The notes: generated by a model not told the origin, from the sequence alone. Shown: positions 27,182 to 37,029, counted from the first letter of the stretch. The stretch is DNA of 64,000 nucleotides from Spirosoma foliorum (GCF_014117325.1 NZ_CP059732.1:6523001-6587000); one strand, 5' to 3'. Numbers and translations: made by a program.

Positions 27182-27314
27182 CAATTGGTTTCATATGGTT
27201 TTATTTGTATTAATAATTACTGAAGATCAATTGATTACGATTTTATACAATTACTTGAAACCAAGTAAAATTGCCATTTGTTGTCCTATTGTTGTCCTCT
27301 TATTCTTCAACAAT

Positions 27315-28514
27315 ATGGCCTCCATCAATATTGTACTGCGCAAAAATATCAAAGCTGACGGAACATATCCCCTCGTCATCCGATACACGAACAACCGGAA
27401 AACCTTTTATACCTATCTGGGTCACTCCGTTCTTCCGTCAGATTGGGATGAGAAATCACAACGCGTCAAAAAGTCGTATCCAAACGCGACGCGCTTCAAT
27501 AACATGCTGGCCAAAGCTGTGGCTGAGTATAATGAAAAATTGCTGGAACGAGAAACGGATAATGCCGACACTTCGGTCGAGGCCATGCGATCAGCGGTGA
27601 AAACAGCTAAGGAAAAGACGTTTTTTAATCAGGCAAACATTTATATTGATCATCTGCGAAAAACGGGCAAGTCCAATAGGCTTTCGACCGACCTGCCCCG
27701 TATTAATCGCTTCAAAGAGTTTCTTGGCGTTGCTGATATAAGTTTTAAGGAGATCAATCCTGGACTGCTCAAGAAGTTTATGGCTCATTTGAAAAGCACA
27801 CGTAATATTACCGACAGAACGATTGTCAATCACCTGATCGTCATCCGCACGATTTTTAACCAGGGAATAGCGGCTGGAATTGTTGATCATAAATATTACC
27901 CTTTTGGAAAGGGCAAGATCATCATCAAGTTCCCGGACAGCCTAAAAATTGGTTTATCCGCAGAGGAAGTGAAGCAGCTTGAGAATGCGGAACTCTCAGA
28001 AGGAGAAAATCACGCACGTAATCTTTTTCTCATTTCATTTTATTTCGCAGGCATGCGCGTGTCCGATGTCTTACGCCTTAAGTGGTCAGACTTTCAGAAC
28101 GACCGTCTTTACTATTCGATGGGAAAGAACCAGAAAGGAGGTTCAATAAAGTTATCTAACAAGGCCAAAAAGATTCTGGAACAATACCCCCATGATAATT
28201 CACACGATCTTGTGTTCCACGACCTTGCCAGTTTACCTGACATAACGAAATCCTATGAGGTGCAGATCAGAATCAAGACACGAGTGAAGAGCTGTAACGA
28301 GCATTTAAAGGATATTGCAAAGATATTAGGCATCAAAAAGCCGTTGACCATGCACATCGCCCGCCATACATTTGGTAACCTCTCTGGAGATAAAATACCG
28401 ATCCAACTTTTACAAAAACTCTACCGGCATACATCAATTACAACAACTATTGGCTACCAAGGGCATTTCATTCATAAGGATGCTGATGAAGCACTTGATG
28501 CGGTTATTGGTTAG
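27315..28514 (+). CDS. Tyrosine recombinase (Bacteroidota integrase)
   Basis: 399 residues from the ATG at 27315; the frame extends upstream to 27195 but into the attachment region. An N-terminal arm-binding domain (I-N-I-V-L-R-K-N-I-K-A-D-G) and SAM-like core-binding domain precede the catalytic part with Arg in G-M-R-V-S-D-V-L-R-L-K-W, H-I-A-R-H-T-F-G, L-Y-R-H-T-S-I and the nucleophile Tyr in T-T-I-G-Y. It should integrate and excise the island at the neighbouring tRNA-Leu site. Confidence 0.9.
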   Translation: MASINIVLRKNIKADGTYPLVIRYTNNRKTFYTYLGHSVLPSDWDEKSQRVKKSYPNATRFNNMLAKAVAEYNEKLLERETDNADTSVEAMRSAVKTAKEKTFFNQANIYIDHLRKTGKSNRLSTDLPRINRFKEFLGVADISFKEINPGLLKKFMAHLKSTRNITDRTIVNHLIVIRTIFNQGIAAGIVDHKYYPFGKGKIIIKFPDSLKIGLSAEEVKQLENAELSEGENHARNLFLISFYFAGMRVSDVLRLKWSDFQNDRLYYSMGKNQKGGSIKLSNKAKKILEQYPHDNSHDLVFHDLASLPDITKSYEVQIRIKTRVKSCNEHLKDIAKILGIKKPLTMHIARHTFGNLSGDKIPIQLLQKLYRHTSITTTIGYQGHFIHKDADEALDAVIG

Positions 28515-29064
28515 AGTGAGACAAGGCCGAGAATTTTTGACCGATCTAAATCATACATGGAATATCTGGTTGTTCTCCTTCTATTTTGCAGGCGTATGCA
28601 TATCGGATATTCTGCGCATGAAATACTCCGACTTTCAAAACGACAGGCTTAATTGCACAATGAGCAAGAATTTGAAAGCAGGATTACTAAAAGTACCGAC
28701 CAAGGCTTTAGGACTTATTGATCAATATAAGACTGATAAACGAAAGCATGATCCGATATTTCCAGAGCTTAAGGTACTGGATGATCTCTCAGACACATAT
28801 AATGTGCAGCGCAAGATTGCTCATGCGATAAAAAGGCTAAATACTGCTCTGGCGAAGATCGCAACGCGTGCGGGCCTTACAAAGCCTTTGAAGATGCATA
28901 TTTCACGACACACATTTGGCAGCATATCTGGCGAGAGAACTCCAATCCAGATGCTTCAAAAGCTCTATCGCCATTCCAATATTACTATGACTATTGGCTA
29001 CCGGAGCAATTTTATCAACAAGAATGCTGATGATGCTTTACATGCTGTTTTACAAATGGAGTGA
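28515..29064 (+). pseudogene. Catalytic-domain remnant of a second tyrosine recombinase
   Basis: About 180 codons directly after the intact integrase, homologous to its C-terminal half (F-Y-F-A-G, S-D-F-Q-N-D-R-L, H-I-S-R-H-T-F-G-S, L-Y-R-H-S-N-I, T-I-G-Y). It lacks the arm and core-binding domains, and the first catalytic Arg is Cys (G-V-C-I-S-D where the intact copy has G-M-R-V-S-D). An open frame upstream to 28372 overlaps the intact gene and is not meaningful. Probably a relic of an earlier integration or duplication. Confidence 0.78.
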
Positions 29065-29188
29065 TTACAATAAATAAAAATTATTACACATCGCTCGTTA
29101 TAGCTCGGCAATCTGTATGAAAATAAAACTCTTGCAAACATTTTACCGACATACGTTGATCTCAAGACAGTTGGCTAACAAGGACATT

Positions 29189-30292
29189 TTATTCCATAGA
29201 AGCGCTGGCTTCTATTTTAATATTTTCTACATGTTGAGTCAGTAGATTTAAATTTCTGTAAGCCTCAGGAAGTTTCTTATAATCTAATTCATAAAAATCG
29301 TGTTCATCTGAACTATTGACTCCTTTAGTTACTAATTCGAATTTTAGCCGCTTCATTAATTTCTGCCCTTTTTCAGTTCCTCCTATTGCACCAATGACTA
29401 TATCTTCTTTCTTTGAATTCGTAACCCTATCAAATATTAAACTTAAAAAGTTCAAAAATAAACTTACGTAATTTGGTCGCGAACAAAAAAAATCTTCAAT
29501 ATATATATATTGAGCCAAATCCCGTTCTTTAGGCGAATATAAATCTTGAGGCTGAATTTCATTTTCCGAGATGATACCGTCACGGATTTTTTGATAGCAA
29601 TCTCTTTTTAATGGAAGGATATTCAAATTTGCACAAATTTGGCCCTGCTCATCATGAATAACATAAATGGTATTAGGGTTTTTTTGCCAAAAAGGTAATA
29701 TATTATAATCAATATTGTTTCTTCCAGAAGTGACTCTAGAAAGAAAAGGATTACTTGGAATAATAGTGTTGTCTATTTTATAAACATCACCTTCCGTAGC
29801 CATTTGAATTACAGGAAAGAGGTAATCATCTATTACTTCTGCTTCAAAAACGGTATCTGTTGAACTGAGGTAATAAAAACGGCTAGCATGGATTAGTGCG
29901 GCATCATGTATTCGGGATACAAGGTTATCGTCGTATTTTATTAAATTAGTTTTTCTTTTAACTTTTTTCTCTAATCGCCCACATTCTTCGTAAACGTTAT
30001 TTAAAATTTGTTGATCTGCTAAATACTGCCAGTTGTCAGGAAAATTTCTCACAACAGAGCTTATTGCTTTGCACAGGTTGTTAAGTGTAATTGGTTTATA
30101 CGAAGATAGGATATTATCTGCTCGTAATACTTTTTTTAAATACTCGAATTTAATTCCACTAAGACTTTCAATTTTATAATAATCCTCTTCTGAAAGGTTT
30201 AAAGTCCCTTGTCCATACCAATATATTAACCATACTTTTTTCAAATAGGCCATTAAGTACGGATTTACGAAAATAGACGAAGTAGTCCCCAT
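29189..30292 (-). CDS. Hypothetical protein, possible GNAT-like C-terminal domain
   Basis: 367 residues, AT-rich gene unlike the core genes. No signal peptide. The N-terminal 130 residues are helical (repeated S-G-I-K-F and L-N-N-L-C patterns); the C-terminal half contains strand-loop patterns such as I-Y-V-I-H-D-E-Q-G-Q-I-C-A-N-L-N-I-L-P, Y-I-Y-I-E-D-F-F and I-G-A-I-G-G-T-E-K-G-Q-K-L-M-K-R-L-K-F, compatible with an acetyltransferase fold. I cannot name a family. A downstream Met (residue 14) is another possible start. Confidence 0.55.
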   Translation of the reverse strand: MGTTSSIFVNPYLMAYLKKVWLIYWYGQGTLNLSEEDYYKIESLSGIKFEYLKKVLRADNILSSYKPITLNNLCKAISSVVRNFPDNWQYLADQQILNNVYEECGRLEKKVKRKTNLIKYDDNLVSRIHDAALIHASRFYYLSSTDTVFEAEVIDDYLFPVIQMATEGDVYKIDNTIIPSNPFLSRVTSGRNNIDYNILPFWQKNPNTIYVIHDEQGQICANLNILPLKRDCYQKIRDGIISENEIQPQDLYSPKERDLAQYIYIEDFFCSRPNYVSLFLNFLSLIFDRVTNSKKEDIVIGAIGGTEKGQKLMKRLKFELVTKGVNSSDEHDFYELDYKKLPEAYRNLNLLTQHVENIKIEASASME

Positions 30293-30343
30293 TTGGAAAT
30301 GATTTATTTTGTTGTTTAAGGCAATATAATAAAATTAGAATAA

Positions 30344-30652
30344 TTAATGTAGTCCGGGATTTCGGTGCAGAAAATGCCACTTTGCTGCTAACGCGCTACG
30401 ATTAGCACAATAGCCTAATATTTTATTGTACATATCTTCATGTGTGGAGTTTCCACAATTCTCTTTATCATCAAGTATTTCACTTAAAGCTTCTATAAAA
30501 TGCTGTTGCGCCAGCATATATGCCCTTACTTCTTTCTTTACGGTTGAAGGGAAATGGCTTGATAATTCTATAGGTTCCATACCCTGTTCCCACGCTTGTA
30601 GCTCGTGTAAATGCAAGGGCATATGGCTTCCATTCTTCGGACTATCACTCAT
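30344..30652 (-). CDS. Hypothetical small protein
   Basis: 102 residues if started at the Met at 30652 (an in-frame ATG at 30676 adds eight residues). Mostly helical, with a His-rich segment (M-P-L-H-L-H-E-L) and a central A-Q-Q-H-F-I-E-A-L-S-E-I-L helix. No recognisable family. It lies upstream of the 367-residue gene on the same strand, about 50 bases away, and the two may be one unit. Confidence 0.5.
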   Translation of the reverse strand: MSDSPKNGSHMPLHLHELQAWEQGMEPIELSSHFPSTVKKEVRAYMLAQQHFIEALSEILDDKENCGNSTHEDMYNKILGYCANRSALAAKWHFLHRNPGLH

Positions 30653-30844
30653 CACACCACCTAACTGATAAATCAAAAAAAAAACATCATGTTATGATAA
30701 TATGAAAAGATATAAATGTCAATAGAGATTGATGACTTTAAAAATTGCAAGATGAATTTATAGAAAATTTCAGAATATCCTTCCTGTGGACAATCTGAGC
30801 TTGTCTATTTGCAAACATTTACAAGCACCTACTATATAATCGAC

Positions 30845-31030
30845 ATGGAAGTAGAAATAAGGTTTTTCAATGGAAGTAAAGCTTGGGCGCAGGTCATAGA
30901 CTGGGGATCAGGAGTATTTGACGAAGAAGAAACTTGGGGCTGGCCTGCAAAAAGGGTTCCATTTCTGGCTTCCGTTGATGGAAGGCTGTACCAAAGGGGG
31001 TATGGCGGATATTTCTACGCTCTCGGATAA
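30845..31030 (+). CDS. Hypothetical small acidic protein
   Basis: 61 residues from the ATG at 30845 (a TTG at 30809 is in frame). The sequence is aromatic and acidic (R-F-F-N-G-S-K-A-W, E-E-T-W-G-W-P, G-G-Y-F-Y) and looks like a small beta-rich domain. It is the first of a row of very short plus-strand frames before the coupling-protein gene. Family unknown. Confidence 0.45.
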   Translation: MEVEIRFFNGSKAWAQVIDWGSGVFDEEETWGWPAKRVPFLASVDGRLYQRGYGGYFYALG

Positions 31031-31094
31031 ACGTTCAGAAATCATACTAATTCAACGCTGTTCTAGGCAATCTTGAAAAATTAACCAAACCACG

Positions 31095-31229
31095 ATGGAA
31101 ACCCTCATAGGACCGGCCATAGCATGGAATCCACCTGCCGAAGGCCGATTAATTAACAAACCTGGCAAAGGCAATCCGGTTGTACCGGAAAACGATAGTG
31201 ACACCCATTTAACCAATCTAGAATTATGA
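31095..31229 (+). CDS. Possible 44-residue small protein
   Basis: ATG at 31095 to TGA at 31229; contains A-W-N-P-P-A-E-G-R-L and a Gly/Pro-rich middle. It overlaps the next frame by ATGA, the usual sign of translational coupling in a small-gene row. No family known; coding status is an inference from that arrangement. Confidence 0.35.
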   Translation: METLIGPAIAWNPPAEGRLINKPGKGNPVVPENDSDTHLTNLEL

Positions 31230-31363
31230 ACCGAACAACTCCGAACAACCTGCCTGCTGAAGCGGAGGTCATTACATGGTATGGCGACCTACCATTCCGT
31301 ATCCGTTTTTCAAGCGGACTCATATTGCGATTAAGCCCAATGGGGCTTTATCTACCTGAATAG
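31226..31363 (+). CDS. Possible 45-residue small protein
   Basis: Starts with the ATG of an ATGA overlap and ends TAG at 31363. Contains W-Y-G-D-L-P-F-R-I-R-F-S-S-G, similar in style to the 61-residue neighbour (both pair a Trp/Gly motif with basic-aromatic strands). Followed at once by a hairpin. Confidence 0.35.
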   Translation: MNRTTPNNLPAEAEVITWYGDLPFRIRFSSGLILRLSPMGLYLPE

Positions 31364-31368
31364 CTCCT

Positions 31369-31406
31369 ACATAGCCCGGCTATAATTCCTGGTAGCCGGG
31401 CTATGT
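31369..31406 (+). terminator. Hairpin after small ORF row
   Basis: Perfect 14-base GC-rich arms 31369-31382 and 31393-31406, loop 10 bases. No T tract follows, so termination is not certain. Confidence 0.5.
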
Positions 31407-31525
31407 ACTGACATCAAGCACGGACAGATAGAGTCCGCTCAAATATTCATCTGCGCAGACTGGATGGGCCAAAGTCAGAAAGGCCCAATTATTGAAATTT
31501 CTGACATCTTATAAACAACAAATAT

Positions 31526-31675
31526 ATGTACAGTACAAAAGTCACGGACCACAACGGTAGAGAGATTACCGTGTCCGTTTTAGAATCGTCCGCAGGCACA
31601 CCAACGGTGGTCAGCCACAATAATCGGACATATGAGATCAATTGGAGTAGCGGAAAATATCATCCGGTTGATTAA
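31526..31675 (+). CDS. Possible 49-residue small protein
   Basis: ATG at 31526 to TAA at 31675. Beta-rich, with D-H-N-G-R-E-I-T-V-S-V-L and an acidic/aromatic end (Y-E-I-N-W-S-S-G-K-Y-H-P). No family recognised. Placed between two hairpins ahead of the coupling-protein gene. Confidence 0.35.
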   Translation: MYSTKVTDHNGREITVSVLESSAGTPTVVSHNNRTYEINWSSGKYHPVD

Positions 31676-31721
31676 TCGCTCCTGACCGGAGATACAAATC
31701 TTCGGCCCCGGCTCTGCCGGT

Positions 31722-31768
31722 GATTTCAATCAGCAAACAGGCTGGCCACCCGTTTGCTGATTGAAATC
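31722..31768 (+). terminator. 17-bp perfect hairpin before coupling-protein gene
   Basis: Arms 31722-31738 and 31752-31768 are exact reverse complements with a 13-base loop and a short T-containing tail. Probably separates the small genes from the transfer genes. Confidence 0.65.
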
Positions 31769-31810
31769 TAATTTCCTGCATGAACAGTAACAACAAATCA
31801 TTTAAGAAAT

Positions 31811-33317
31811 ATGGACAACTATAATTTGGACACCACTCTAATCGGGCTGGCGTCTGACTCAGAGAAAAGTGGCTGGACTATAAGGCATGCATGCGAAGGC
31901 GTGGGAATTTTCGGAGGGATCGGGTCAGGTAAAACATCAGGAAGTGGTCATATGTTGGCTCTGAAATATTTGGCAAATGGTTTTGGCGGTTTAGTGCTGA
32001 CTGCAAAAAAAACAGAGAAGGAAGACTGGATAGAGTATTGCCGTCTAACCGGACGTGAAAATGATTTGATTATTCTGGAAGAAAAAGGTCAGCACTGTTT
32101 TAATTTTCTGGAGTATGAGGCTTCTCAGACCTCTGGCGAGGCATCTCTTACAGATAATATAGTTGATGTTTTAAAGACGGTTATTAACGCGGGCCAAGAA
32201 CAAGGCGGAGGAAGGAATGACGATCCATTCTGGCAATCAGCGCTCGATATGCTCATGGCAAGCATTATTGATTTGTGTAAACTGGCTTATGGTCATGTAA
32301 CAGTGATGCGGCTATTCGATATTGTCCAGACTATTCCCAAGAGCGAAGAAGCGTTACATCTAGAAGTTGCCAAACCTAAGGCATTTACACAGGCGTTCGA
32401 GTCAGCACGTGGCTATGTAACCTCTCAAATTGATAGCTGGATTCTTACTCTTTCACAAAAAGAACGGGAGCAGTTGAGTGTTGATGATGTGTTTGAATCT
32501 GAAGTATTGGAAGCCATTCCAGATGCCAGGTTGCTGAAACATCTGGACCAGTTTTTCTTCGACAATTTCATACCGCTTTCTGACAAAACGAGAAGCATCA
32601 TCGATTTTTCATTTTCTGCTTTCCTGGCTCCGTTGGTACGTGAACCGGTTTATTCATTGTTTAGTCGAAATCATTCCACGTTTACGCCGGAAGATAGCTT
32701 GGAAGGAAAGATCATCCTGATCAATCTACCGGTGAAGTCCTATCAAAAAGTGGGGCAGAATTGTCAAATATTGTTTAAATACGTCTGGCAAAAATCAATG
32801 GAAAAACGGGATGTTCGCACCAATGGTCGTCCAGTTTTTCTCTGGGCCGACGAAGCACAGACTTTTTTACACGAGAAGGACGCGGAGTTTCAGGCTACGG
32901 CCCGTAGCAGCCGTGTCTGTACGGTCTACATTAGTCAAAACCTGCCCAATTATTACGCGTCAATGGGCGGGCAGAGAAGTGAATACCGGGTCAAAGCATT
33001 TTTAGGTACGCTGGCTACAAAGCTGTTTCATGCCAATGCCGACGCTGAAACAAACAAATATGCTTCAGAACTGATTGGTGACGCCTACTTTGTGGATGAA
33101 AACGAGAGTATGACGGTGTCTCAGAATTTTTCACAAACGCGAGGGCGCTCTCTAAAACTTGAACGAGTTGTACGCCCGGAAGGCTTCGTGAATTTAAAAA
33201 CGGGGGGGGCCTCTTAATAATTTTCGCGTAGAGGGCTACATGCACCGTCAGGGCGACAGCATTATGAACGGCAAGAATTTCGTCAAGATGACCTTCAATC
33301 AGAATTATCATCCCTAA
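31811..33317 (+). pseudogene. Type IV coupling protein-like ATPase with G8 frameshift
   Basis: VirD4/TraG-type ATPase: Walker A G-G-I-G-S-G-K-T-S near residue 40 and Walker B F-L-W-A-D-E-A-Q-T-F near 345, then the conserved I-S-Q-N-L-P. There is no N-terminal membrane domain. The frame stops at 33217 after a run of eight G (33192-33199); one G fewer would continue into N-N-F-R-V-E-G-Y-M-H and end at 33317, about 501 residues. Either a genuine frameshift or a homopolymer sequencing error. It should link relaxase-bound DNA to a secretion channel. Confidence 0.82.
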
Positions 33318-33350
33318 TAATTTCCGTTTTACTTAAACTAATTAATTGCC

Positions 33351-34115
33351 ATGAAAAACATGTATTACCGCACAGTTTTCAAGCGGACGAACACGATTAA
33401 AGAACTCTTTTTAAGTTTCTTTCTGGCTTTCTTCTCCTGGCCACGTTTACTGCTGGAAGTCTTTATCCGTAAGAATTTTGGCGAGCGTTATTTTTCTTTT
33501 TCAGGCGCAGTGATGCTTTTAATCATCCTTGCGTTCCTGCCCCTGTTTTTTATTGATGCTCTTGGTCGTCGGCATGGCGGCTCTACATTGATGCCATTTA
33601 TCGGGATGTTTCTCACCTGGTATGTATATCTGGCCGGGTTCTGGTATATGAGCGTTCTGCGTCGAAACGAAATTCGACGTCTGCCCTCCGTTTTCGATTT
33701 TGCCCGATTTAGTAAATCGACCGGAACCATCCATCCACGTTTTCTGAGCTATACTTTCAGAGGTAACCACTTCACTATCCGTGGTATTGAGACCAGGCTT
33801 GAACCCGGCTTCTTCTTTTTAATTGGCTCTCTCCTGTGGGCATTGCAACAGCCACTTGGGGCTCTATTAACCGTGTGTAGTGTCTTTTACGCCCTGAGTT
33901 ACCGAGCAGCCTACTATCAGGGAGACCAGTTTATCATGGATAAAATAGATGAGATGATATGCAACGAGGAGCTGACCAAATCCTTGGTTGAAGGTCGCGA
34001 TTCCAGTGAAACACGTGGTTTCAATTTTTATGGTCGCCGACCTGTTGACCCGGACTCCCGACAACGTATTGCCGATCTGGTCATGCAAAAGGAGGAAATG
34101 GTCGAGGCTTTTTAA
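33351..34115 (+). CDS. Membrane protein of the mobilization region
   Basis: 254 residues with membrane segments at about 17-36, 53-71, 82-100 and 150-180. A charged cytoplasmic C-terminus ends with M-Q-K-E-E-M-V-E-A-F. It lies between the soluble coupling ATPase and the relaxase, 33 bases after the former, so it could supply the membrane anchor that the ATPase lacks. Similar to no family I can name. Confidence 0.6.
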   Translation: MKNMYYRTVFKRTNTIKELFLSFFLAFFSWPRLLLEVFIRKNFGERYFSFSGAVMLLIILAFLPLFFIDALGRRHGGSTLMPFIGMFLTWYVYLAGFWYMSVLRRNEIRRLPSVFDFARFSKSTGTIHPRFLSYTFRGNHFTIRGIETRLEPGFFFLIGSLLWALQQPLGALLTVCSVFYALSYRAAYYQGDQFIMDKIDEMICNEELTKSLVEGRDSSETRGFNFYGRRPVDPDSRQRIADLVMQKEEMVEAF

Positions 34116-34284
34116 GTCCTAAGCTGTGCTTAGGGCATATGTCTGATCGTAAATGATTAACCCGTCATGTAATCCCCCCTGCACTGCTCCACGTTGCCGG
34201 TGACCTTTATTCGTGATGCATCAACCCTAACGAAATGGGAAACCGGCGCGTGGTGGCAGGGTAGAGGTGTAAGCTGCTGGAGCC
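34116..34284 (+). other. Possible origin of transfer region
   Basis: 169 bases upstream of the relaxase gene. Contains a short palindrome (CTAAGC/GCTTAG at about 34120-34134) and several C-rich and G-rich segments. Relaxase genes of MobF elements often lie beside their nic site, but no consensus nic sequence can be shown here. Confidence 0.3.
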
Positions 34285-37029
34285 ATGATCCGAATGATTC
34301 CATCAACCTCAGCCGCCCATGCCAAAGCGTATTTTTCCGATGCGCTGTCGAAGGCTGATTACTATTTGAATGATCAGGAACTTCAGGGACAGATGCGCGG
34401 CAAACTGGCTGAACGGTTAGGTCTCGTCGGCCCAGTGACAAAAGATGTCTTTTTCGCCCTCTGTGAAAACATCAACCCCACCACCGGGGAGAACCTGACA
34501 CCCCGAACAAAAGACAATCGTGTCACCGGTTGGGACTGTAATTTCCATGTCCCCAAGTCCGTCAGCATTCTGCATAGTCTTTCGAACGACGATCATATTC
34601 TGGATGCGTTTCGCGAGAGTGTACGCCTGACCATGCTGGATATGGAACAGGATGTCAAAACCCGTGTGCGCAAGGACGGGCTACAGGATGAACGGCAGAC
34701 GGGTGAATTGCTGTACAGCGAATTTATCCATCAAACCGCCCGACCGGTTGATGGTCATTTACCCGACCCACATTTACATGCCCATTGTTTCATATTTAAC
34801 GCCACCTGGGATGAAAAAGAACAGGAGATCAAATCCGCGCGGGTGCGCGATGTCTTCTCTGATATTCCGTATTACCATGCCCGGTTTCACAAGCGGCTTT
34901 CAGACAAGCTTATTGAACTGGGCTATCAGATCAGGCGGACGGACAAATCGTTTGAGGTTGAGGGTGTCCCGCAAGCTGTGATTGATCTGTTTTCAAAACG
35001 GACGGATGAAATCGGTCGCATTGCCAAGGACAAAGGCATTACCGACGCGAAAGAACTGGATGCGCTCGGGGCGCGGACCCGCTCTAGAAAACAGAAAGGC
35101 CACACGATGGCCGAACTGCAAGCCGAGTGGCGCAAACAGATTCTGGATTTAGATACAGGCGATAAAGACGACGGGAAACAGATTATTCGCTTCGCCCCAG
35201 CGAAAGAGAAAACAACGCTTACATCTGAGCGCTGTGTCGAACACGCTTTAGAGCATGGTTTTGAACGGGCCTCTGTGTTACAGGATCGTCGCCTGCTGGC
35301 TTCGGCCTATCGGCACAGTATCGGCGATGCGTCGGTTAAACTGGACAGCATTACCGACAGATTTAAGTCAGACGAGCGACTGATCCATGTTGAAGAGAAA
35401 GGTCGGATACTCTGTACAACCAGACAGGTGTTGCAGGAAGAACAACGGATGGTGAAACTAGCCCAGGCAGGTCAGGGTAAGCTTAAACCCCTATATACAA
35501 AGGCTCCTGAAGTAAAGCTGGATGGTCAACAGGCTGATGCGATACGGCACGTGCTGACCACGACCCACCGCGTGTCCATTATTCGCGGTGCAGCGGGTAG
35601 CGGCAAGACGACGCTGATGAGCGAGGCTACCGCCTGGATGAAGAAGGCCGGTAAAACTGTAACCGTTGTGGCACCGACCTCGCAGGCGTCGCGTGGTGTC
35701 TTGCGAGAAGAAGGATTTGAGCATGCTGAAACGGTAGCCAGGTTACTGTCTGACGAAAAGATGCAGCAGGCTTTAATAGGTCAGGTCATCTGGGTTGACG
35801 AAGCCGGGTTGCTGTCAAATCAGGATATGACTGCTCTCCTTGGTTTGGCCCAGGAGAAAAATGCCCGGCTTATTCTGGGCGGTGACACGCGGCAACATGC
35901 CAGTGTGGTACGTGGTGACGCTTTACGTATATTGAATACCGTTGGAGGCATTCAAACAGCGGAAGTCAGCAAGATTTACCGTCAGCGAGATGCCGGATAT
36001 CGGACGGCTGTGGAGGATTTATCCAGGGGTGATGTCCGTCAGGCATTCGCCAGGCTGGATAGTATGGGCTCAATTCAGAGCGTTGACCCATTGAAGCCGA
36101 ATGAAGCCTTGGTGAAGGATTATGTTGCTACACTCCGCAAGGGAAAATCAGCTTTAATCGTCTCGCCGACTCATCAGCAGGCCGAAGCCGTAACAGAAGC
36201 CATTCGCGACAAAATGAAAGCGAGTGGGCTGCTTGGTAAAAAAGAAATATCAGCCACCCGGCTCACAAATTTGAACATGACCGAAGCGCAGAAAAGTGAC
36301 TGGCGCAATTTTCGTCCCGGACAGATTATTCAGTTTAACCAAAACAGACCCGGCATTAAACGCGGTAGCGTGTGGACTGTTGACACCAGCACGGATAAAG
36401 GGGTGATCATCAAAAATGAAGAAGGACACTCCCTGCCCTTACCAACCGGCAAGTCTGGCGATTATGATCTGTATCGAAAAGACGATCTCGCGCTGGCCAA
36501 AGGGGATTCCATCAGGATTACCCGCAATGGCTTTGATGCCGAAAAGAACCGGTTGAATAATGGCCAGATTCTGGAAGTCATATCAGTCAATAAAGCGGGT
36601 GAGTTGCATTTGCGAAACAGCGTTAGCAAAGCGGATTATAAATTAAGTAAGGAGTACGGCCATCTGGCTCATGCGTATTGCGTTACCTCTCATGCCTCCC
36701 AGGGTAAAACGGTTGATGAGGTGTTCATTTCACAGCCAGCGGCCACCTTTCCCGCAACGGACGCTAAACAATTCTATGTGTCTGTATCGCGCGGTCGTGA
36801 CCGGGCGCGGATTTATACCGATGACAAGGAACAGTTGCTGGATCATGCATCACGCCTTGGTGACCGGCAATCGGCGTCTGAACTGGTGAAGCGAAAAAAT
36901 CAGACGCTGGATATGGTGCAGCAACGCATTCGAGCCGATTTAAACCGGACACCGGTCAATAAGGGAAAACCAAAGGAGGTCGTCAAACCAGCAAGAAGCA
37001 GAGACCGCGATTATGAACCAGGGCTTTAA
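34285..37029 (+). CDS. MobF-family conjugative relaxase-helicase
   Basis: 914 residues, TrwC/TraI type. The relaxase domain (about 1-300) has an early Tyr pair in S-K-A-D-Y-Y and the metal-binding His triad P-D-P-H-L-H-A-H near residue 163. The helicase domain has Walker A G-A-A-G-S-G-K-T-T near 437, V-D-E-A-G-L-L near 502, and the C-terminal Y-V-S-V-S-R-G-R-D. It nicks DNA at oriT and unwinds the strand for transfer. The ATG at 34285 follows GGAG closely; a second Met is three codons on. The next gene overlaps by 17 bases. Confidence 0.93.
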   Translation: MIRMIPSTSAAHAKAYFSDALSKADYYLNDQELQGQMRGKLAERLGLVGPVTKDVFFALCENINPTTGENLTPRTKDNRVTGWDCNFHVPKSVSILHSLSNDDHILDAFRESVRLTMLDMEQDVKTRVRKDGLQDERQTGELLYSEFIHQTARPVDGHLPDPHLHAHCFIFNATWDEKEQEIKSARVRDVFSDIPYYHARFHKRLSDKLIELGYQIRRTDKSFEVEGVPQAVIDLFSKRTDEIGRIAKDKGITDAKELDALGARTRSRKQKGHTMAELQAEWRKQILDLDTGDKDDGKQIIRFAPAKEKTTLTSERCVEHALEHGFERASVLQDRRLLASAYRHSIGDASVKLDSITDRFKSDERLIHVEEKGRILCTTRQVLQEEQRMVKLAQAGQGKLKPLYTKAPEVKLDGQQADAIRHVLTTTHRVSIIRGAAGSGKTTLMSEATAWMKKAGKTVTVVAPTSQASRGVLREEGFEHAETVARLLSDEKMQQALIGQVIWVDEAGLLSNQDMTALLGLAQEKNARLILGGDTRQHASVVRGDALRILNTVGGIQTAEVSKIYRQRDAGYRTAVEDLSRGDVRQAFARLDSMGSIQSVDPLKPNEALVKDYVATLRKGKSALIVSPTHQQAEAVTEAIRDKMKASGLLGKKEISATRLTNLNMTEAQKSDWRNFRPGQIIQFNQNRPGIKRGSVWTVDTSTDKGVIIKNEEGHSLPLPTGKSGDYDLYRKDDLALAKGDSIRITRNGFDAEKNRLNNGQILEVISVNKAGELHLRNSVSKADYKLSKEYGHLAHAYCVTSHASQGKTVDEVFISQPAATFPATDAKQFYVSVSRGRDRARIYTDDKEQLLDHASRLGDRQSASELVKRKNQTLDMVQQRIRADLNRTPVNKGKPKEVVKPARSRDRDYEPGL

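Noticed and set aside
28372..28514. Upstream extension of the recombinase remnant
   Set aside because: Overlaps the intact integrase in another frame and has no homology there.
30426..30668. 80-codon plus-strand frame
   Set aside because: Antisense shadow of the 102-residue hypothetical gene.
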